Below, in pieces: positions 61,140 through 64,000 of a DNA stretch of 64,000 bases. Position numbers and translations under genes: made by a program. This stretch comes from an archaeon (GTDB lineage Archaea > Nanobdellota > Nanobdellia > SCGC-AAA011-G17 > GW2011-AR17), in NCBI GenBank assembly GCA_018692925.1, contig JABHLH010000004.1, forward strand, positions 26,523 through 90,522, given 5' to 3'. The notes under the pieces were generated by a model. That model saw only the letters and a program-made list of their open reading frames with translations, ran no database searches and was not told the origin of the DNA. Within the stretch, counting starts at the first letter, position 1, and the number at the start of each line of letters is the position of its first letter.

Positions 61140-61326
61140 TTTCTGTCTCTCTCCATTCTGAAATTGTTTTTACTTCAGAAACTTTTATGCTAACTTCTCT
61201 GTTATATTTGTCTTTTATTACAAGAAAATCTTCTGAAATAGATATCATCGGTCCTGTCCAATATCTATTGTCATTAGTTATTACCCTAATGTGTTTATTC
61301 TTGTATTTTTCTAAATGTTCTATCAT
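61120..61326 (-). CDS. Possible Sm/SH3-like small protein
   Basis: 68 residues. YKNKHIRVITNDNRYWTGPMISISEDFLVIKDKYNREVSIKVSEVKTISEW alternates strands as in an Sm-like or small SH3-like barrel (a Gly after strand two, a loop and a hydrophobic strand), but no perfect Sm motif is seen. Element gene, overlapping both neighbours. Assignment is tentative. Confidence 0.45.
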   Translation of the reverse strand: MIEHLEKYKNKHIRVITNDNRYWTGPMISISEDFLVIKDKYNREVSIKVSEVKTISEWRETENDRRKI

Positions 61327-61441
61327 TTTTCTTATCTTCTCCGTTTTTGTTTAATGATTCAAAGTAGAATTTTCTAACTAGTTGTATCTCTTTTGGAAAT
61401 GTTGCTTCTAGTTTTCTATCAAGTCTTTCTAATTGAACCAT
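61295..61441 (-). CDS. 48-residue leading ORF of leftward operon (absent from ORF track)
   Basis: Reading from the ATG at 61439-61441: MVQLERLDRKLEATFPKEIQLVRKFYFESLNKNGEDKKN..., one amphipathic helix and a basic end. It overlaps the next gene by 32 nt in another frame, like the other overlaps in this operon, and is the first ORF after the divergent promoter region. Confidence 0.45.
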   Translation of the reverse strand: MVQLERLDRKLEATFPKEIQLVRKFYFESLNKNGEDKKNDRTFRKIQE

Positions 61442-61467
61442 ATGATAATTATTACCAGATCCTTTAT

Positions 61468-61480
61468 AATCCCTTTAATA
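61468..61480. promoter_or_regulatory. AATCCCTTTAATA motif between divergent element genes
   Basis: Shares AATCCCTTTAATA with the inverted repeat before the integrase (49584-49628). It lies between the leftward replication operon and the rightward gene at 61549, where a repressor would be expected to act. Confidence 0.4.
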
Positions 61481-61548
61481 ATGTGGCAAATCTGAGTATA
61501 TTAAAAAAGGAAAGATTTAAATAGGATGAAAAATTAATAGAAATTAGA

Positions 61549-62307
61549 ATGAAAGAAAGAAAGAATGTGATAGATAATTTAACAGATTTTCAAAAGGATT
61601 TACTAATTTTTCTAGCATTATTTGGTCACGAATATAAGAATTTAGATTACAATTCTCAAACAGTTTATGATTTAGAAGAGATTAGAGAATATGAAAAAAA
61701 AGGGTTTAAAGTAAAAGAATTAGAAAAAGAAGGTTGGATTGAGAGAAAGTTAATTCCAGAATATTTAGGTTCTTGTTCACCTCAAAATATTTGGAATATG
61801 ACTAAAAAAATTTCTGAAAAAACTAACTGGATTGAAGTTGATAAAAAAGAATATCAAGACAAAATTAAGAAAAGAAAACATGAAAAGACTTTTTGGAGAC
61901 TAAAAAGAGGAATTAAAACTCAAAGAGATTTGATAAAGAGTTTTGCACTAAGTAGTTCAAATATTAAAGAGGCAAAAAGATATCTTAACCTATTGCCAAA
62001 GAGCTTCAAATATATTCATGAGGATCGTTCTTGGATAAAAATATTTAGTCATTCAGAGTATTATAAAAAACAAGAAAAAAGGACAATTAAAAAAGGGCTA
62101 TATCTCTCAAGTTATCCCTTATTAAAAGAAGAGTATTTAGTAAATTTTTATGAAGAAGCTGAAGAATTATCTTCAGAATGTATTAGGAGATTAAAACTGC
62201 ATCTAAATTTTTTTGAAGAACAAAATAGAAATGAGAGAGTAATATTAAAAATATCAAAGGAAAGGTTAAACAAAATGAAAAAAACAAGCAGGAGGTCAAA
62301 GAAATAG
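61549..62307 (+). CDS. Hypothetical protein at right end of element
   Basis: 252 residues, lysine-rich and helical, with a winged-helix-like start (NLTDFQKDLLIFLALFGHEYK ... VKELEKEGWIERKLIPEYLG) that could bind DNA, perhaps as the element's regulator. No family recognised. A TTTAAATAGG box is about 25 nt before the ATG, so transcription is leaderless. It ends 2 nt before the right arm-type site. Confidence 0.55.
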   Translation: MKERKNVIDNLTDFQKDLLIFLALFGHEYKNLDYNSQTVYDLEEIREYEKKGFKVKELEKEGWIERKLIPEYLGSCSPQNIWNMTKKISEKTNWIEVDKKEYQDKIKKRKHEKTFWRLKRGIKTQRDLIKSFALSSSNIKEAKRYLNLLPKSFKYIHEDRSWIKIFSHSEYYKKQEKRTIKKGLYLSSYPLLKEEYLVNFYEEAEELSSECIRRLKLHLNFFEEQNRNERVILKISKERLNKMKKTSRRSKK

Positions 62308-62308
62308 C

Positions 62309-62320
62309 ATTGTTATACCC
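62309..62320 (-). repeat. Right arm-type site (ATTGTTATACCC)
   Basis: Exact reverse complement of 49574-49585 and 14 nt inside the attR core. Immediately follows the last element gene. Confidence 0.65.
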
Positions 62321-62334
62321 GTTGAGTTATTAGT

Positions 62335-62351
62335 CCGGCGGGGGCACTTAA
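62335..62351. repeat. attR core, 17-bp direct repeat
   Basis: CCGGCGGGGGCACTTAA identical to 49551-49567; the copy of the tRNA-Glu 3' end displaced by the element. Host sequence resumes after it; 62352-62466 contains no gene I can support. Confidence 0.92.
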
Positions 62352-62466
62352 TACTTACTTTCTAAGGTTATATTTTAAATTTCTTATTATTTTGTTATGG
62401 TCCAGCTAACATAGAAACTTCTATTCTAATTCAAATTCTTGACTGAGGAGGATGAAAAAATAAAAA

Positions 62467-63507
62467 TTAAACTTTTGATTCTCGAGCTTGTTCAATTAGT
62501 TTCTTACCTAAATCCAAATAATCTTTTTTTATTTTCTCCAAGAAGTCAATTAATTTATCAATTGTTGCAATATACGGAGCTGAATAAGTTCCACGCATTG
62601 CTTTAGTTTTAATTAAATTCAGTTCAGCTATAAATTTATTTGCTTGCCTTATTGAAATTGGAATTTCCTCTATAAAATTTTTACTTCTAGGTTTAAATTC
62701 ACCTGTTTCTTTAAATTCTAGCATATTAACATAGTAAGTATAAGAAAAATTTTCAATTTCTTTAAATATAGAAGAATAATGAGTTACACGTTCTTTGTCT
62801 GTATTCATAGCGAACTCTAAAAACATATCTGAGTCTGGATCATTTCCAAATCCAATTTCTTTTATTGCTCTCATTAAATTTTCTTCTGGATCTATATCAG
62901 GTAGCACATTATGAATTAAACTTTTAAATGACCAACTTAGTCCTCCAATTGCTGAAGGGACATAACCTTTCTCCTTTATTCTATTATAAACTGCAGATTC
63001 AATTGTTTGTTCTTCAGAAATTTCAATAGGAATAATTTTAGCTTTTCCAGGATTTTTATTCCTTAAGTTCTTAATAGCACCTAAAATTTCAGCATTTTCT
63101 GTTAGTTTTAATCTTCCCAAAATAAAGGTATCAGAAGGAAGCAAGCTAAAAATTTGTATATAAATATCCTTTAGAGGGATTAGTATAGCATATTTTCTTT
63201 TGTTAAATTTATTATCTGTATGATTTGAAACTGTTGAATTTAAAGTAAAATGTATCGTTTCACGAGGGAAATAAATTTTTTCTCTGTAATATTTAAAAGG
63301 ATAATGCCCTGTAGGATAAATAATTCCATCTTCTGGAAAAGTATCAGTGAGGTGTACAGCAATAATGGCTTCTTTGTTTAATCTTTTATAAGTTTTAATT
63401 ATATTTTTTTCTCTAGCATTAGCTAAAGCTTGAGCTTTTTCAGAAAATGAGTATTGTTGTTCTAATGCCTTTCTCGCATCTTCTAATTCAGCAGGTGTTA
63501 AAACCAT
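62467..63507 (-). CDS. Hypothetical protein
   Basis: 346 residues from the ATG at 63507; the 14 extra residues in the track begin at a non-ATG codon and do not look like coding sequence. It is soluble and helical, with a conserved-looking centre IIAVHLTDTFPEDGIIYPTGHYPFKYYREKIYFPRETIHFTLNS and a C-terminal helical bundle ending RESKV. The histidines in that segment might be catalytic or metal-binding, as in toxins or hydrolases that act on small ligands, but no family is recognised. Host gene just outside attR. Confidence 0.6.
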   Translation of the reverse strand: MVLTPAELEDARKALEQQYSFSEKAQALANAREKNIIKTYKRLNKEAIIAVHLTDTFPEDGIIYPTGHYPFKYYREKIYFPRETIHFTLNSTVSNHTDNKFNKRKYAILIPLKDIYIQIFSLLPSDTFILGRLKLTENAEILGAIKNLRNKNPGKAKIIPIEISEEQTIESAVYNRIKEKGYVPSAIGGLSWSFKSLIHNVLPDIDPEENLMRAIKEIGFGNDPDSDMFLEFAMNTDKERVTHYSSIFKEIENFSYTYYVNMLEFKETGEFKPRSKNFIEEIPISIRQANKFIAELNLIKTKAMRGTYSAPYIATIDKLIDFLEKIKKDYLDLGKKLIEQARESKV

Positions 63508-63694
63508 TATAATTTCTTTGTTTAAAATATATATAAATCTTTCCTTCAAAAAGTTCTATTAAAAAAGAATTTAAAATAATAATCTTTTAAAGGATGTTAA
63601 AAGAAAGAAATAAAGTATAAACTCTTAAATTTTTAAAAATAAAAAAATAATTCAAAACCAAAAACATATAAACTATAATAAACAAAGATAAAAA

Positions 63695-64000
63695 ATGGAT
63701 ATAGGTTTTCTTGTAATAATTGTCACATTTTTGATTTACTATTTTTCATTAGTTATTATAGAAAGAAAATTAGTTTCAGAACCTAAAGATATTATTGACA
63801 AATTTTTTTCAGTAACCTTAACTTATGCTGGAATTTCTTTAATTTATTTTTCTATTACAGGACAACCATTTTTAACAGATTCGGAGTCAAGTTATAATGT
63901 ATATATTTTCATAATAGGTTTTGTGGCTGTTCTTTGGGCTATTCCTCATTTGTTAAAAGAATTTAAAACCTTTAGGTCATTTTTTAAAATTAAAAAGAAA
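63695..64000 (+). CDS. Membrane protein, 3' truncated by window
   Basis: Open from the ATG at 63695 to the end of the window (102 codons, no stop). Three hydrophobic segments: IGFLVIIVTFLIYYFSLVII (3-22), LTYAGISLIYFSIT (44-58) and YIFIIGFVAVLWAIPHL (70-86), with basic residues after the last. No family recognised. A CATATAAAC box is about 30 nt upstream. The 187 nt before it (63508-63694) is AT-rich with no gene. Confidence 0.6.
   Translation, partial: MDIGFLVIIVTFLIYYFSLVIIERKLVSEPKDIIDKFFSVTLTYAGISLIYFSITGQPFLTDSESSYNVYIFIIGFVAVLWAIPHLLKEFKTFRSFFKIKKK

Larger units (their letters stand above)
49551..62351. mobile_element. Integrated plasmid- or virus-like element at tRNA-Glu (about 12.8 kb)
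   Basis: Bounded by the perfect 17-bp repeat, with 12-bp inverted repeats inside each end, an integrase gene at the left end, a rightward defence operon in the middle (methyltransferases, nuclease-helicase, DUF2779 nuclease) and a leftward replication operon (primase-helicase, small proteins). No capsid, portal or terminase-like gene is seen, so a plasmid or phage-plasmid-like element is more likely than a full provirus. The tRNA is left intact. The integrase gene is not split, so this is not the SSV-type arrangement. Confidence 0.9.

Noticed and set aside
62444-62463. GAGGAGGATGAAAAAATAA, strong Shine-Dalgarno-like word with ATG AAA AAA TAA
   Set aside because: The ATG touches the purine run with no spacing and the ORF has only three codons, so it is not a usable start.
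1-64000. CRISPR array or cas operon
   Set aside because: No regularly spaced repeats of 20-40 bp were seen, and the Cas4-like proteins lack any cas neighbours.

Overview
The window looks like chromosome of a strongly AT-rich archaeon, most likely a DPANN lineage of the Pacearchaeota/Woesearchaeota kind. This is an inference from content, not from a marker tree. The support is archaeal-type PheS/PheT, ribosomal protein L15e, NreA with a PCNA-binding tail, TrmB and Lrp regulators, a DRG-type GTPase, a poxvirus-like topoisomerase IB, a presenilin-like protease, leaderless genes about 25-30 nt behind TTTATAAA boxes, and tRNA introns that fold as bulge-helix-bulge substrates. Genes are tightly packed on both strands, often with 4-17 nt overlaps, and no stretch longer than 300 nt lacks a gene.

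Region 1 (1-7.5 kb) is the most unusual. A two-gene module occurs twice around an intron-bearing tRNA-Trp(CCA): a protein resembling a class Ic synthetase/cyclodipeptide-synthase Rossmann domain, followed by a TrpRS-type synthetase. The first copy also carries an M28 peptidase-like protein that has lost most of its metal ligands. A SplB-like radical SAM protein, a nucleotidyltransferase-like protein and an S66/MccF-type serine peptidase follow. I infer a possible aminoacyl-tRNA-dependent pathway or an aminoacyl-tRNA-synthetase-inhibitor immunity locus; neither is proven.

Region 2 (7.5-24 kb) holds tRNA-Val(TAC), small unknown proteins, a ThiH/HydG-like radical SAM enzyme, an alpha/beta hydrolase, a CBS-domain operon with a 44-residue zinc ribbon, a 1694-residue LamG-type surface protein, NreA and L15e. 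Region 3 (24-42 kb) has a second surface protein, a DHH phosphoesterase, a presenilin-like protease, an ABC-2 exporter next to a TrmB regulator, pheS-pheT, two nucleotide-sugar-type epimerases around a membrane protein, a truncated dph2, a cysteine-rich lipoprotein-like protein, a membrane Ser/Thr kinase, a radical SAM protein and a double-length Lrp regulator. Region 4 (42-49.5 kb) has three metallo-beta-lactamase/PD-(D/E)XK nuclease genes, a DRG-type GTPase behind an unusual leader, topoisomerase IB, tRNA-Ser(GGA) with two introns, a free-standing LAGLIDADG endonuclease beside it, and tRNA-Glu(TTC) with a D-arm intron.

Region 5 (49.55-62.35 kb) is an integrated mobile element inserted at the 3' end of tRNA-Glu. 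It is bounded by a perfect 17-bp direct repeat, with a 12-bp inverted repeat just inside each end. It carries a tyrosine integrase, a ribbon-helix-helix protein, two DNA methyltransferases and a nuclease-helicase in one overlapping operon (probable restriction-modification), a DUF2779-type RecB/DEDD nuclease, and a leftward replication operon with a primase-helicase mosaic and small partners. The window ends in host sequence with an unknown protein and a truncated membrane protein gene.
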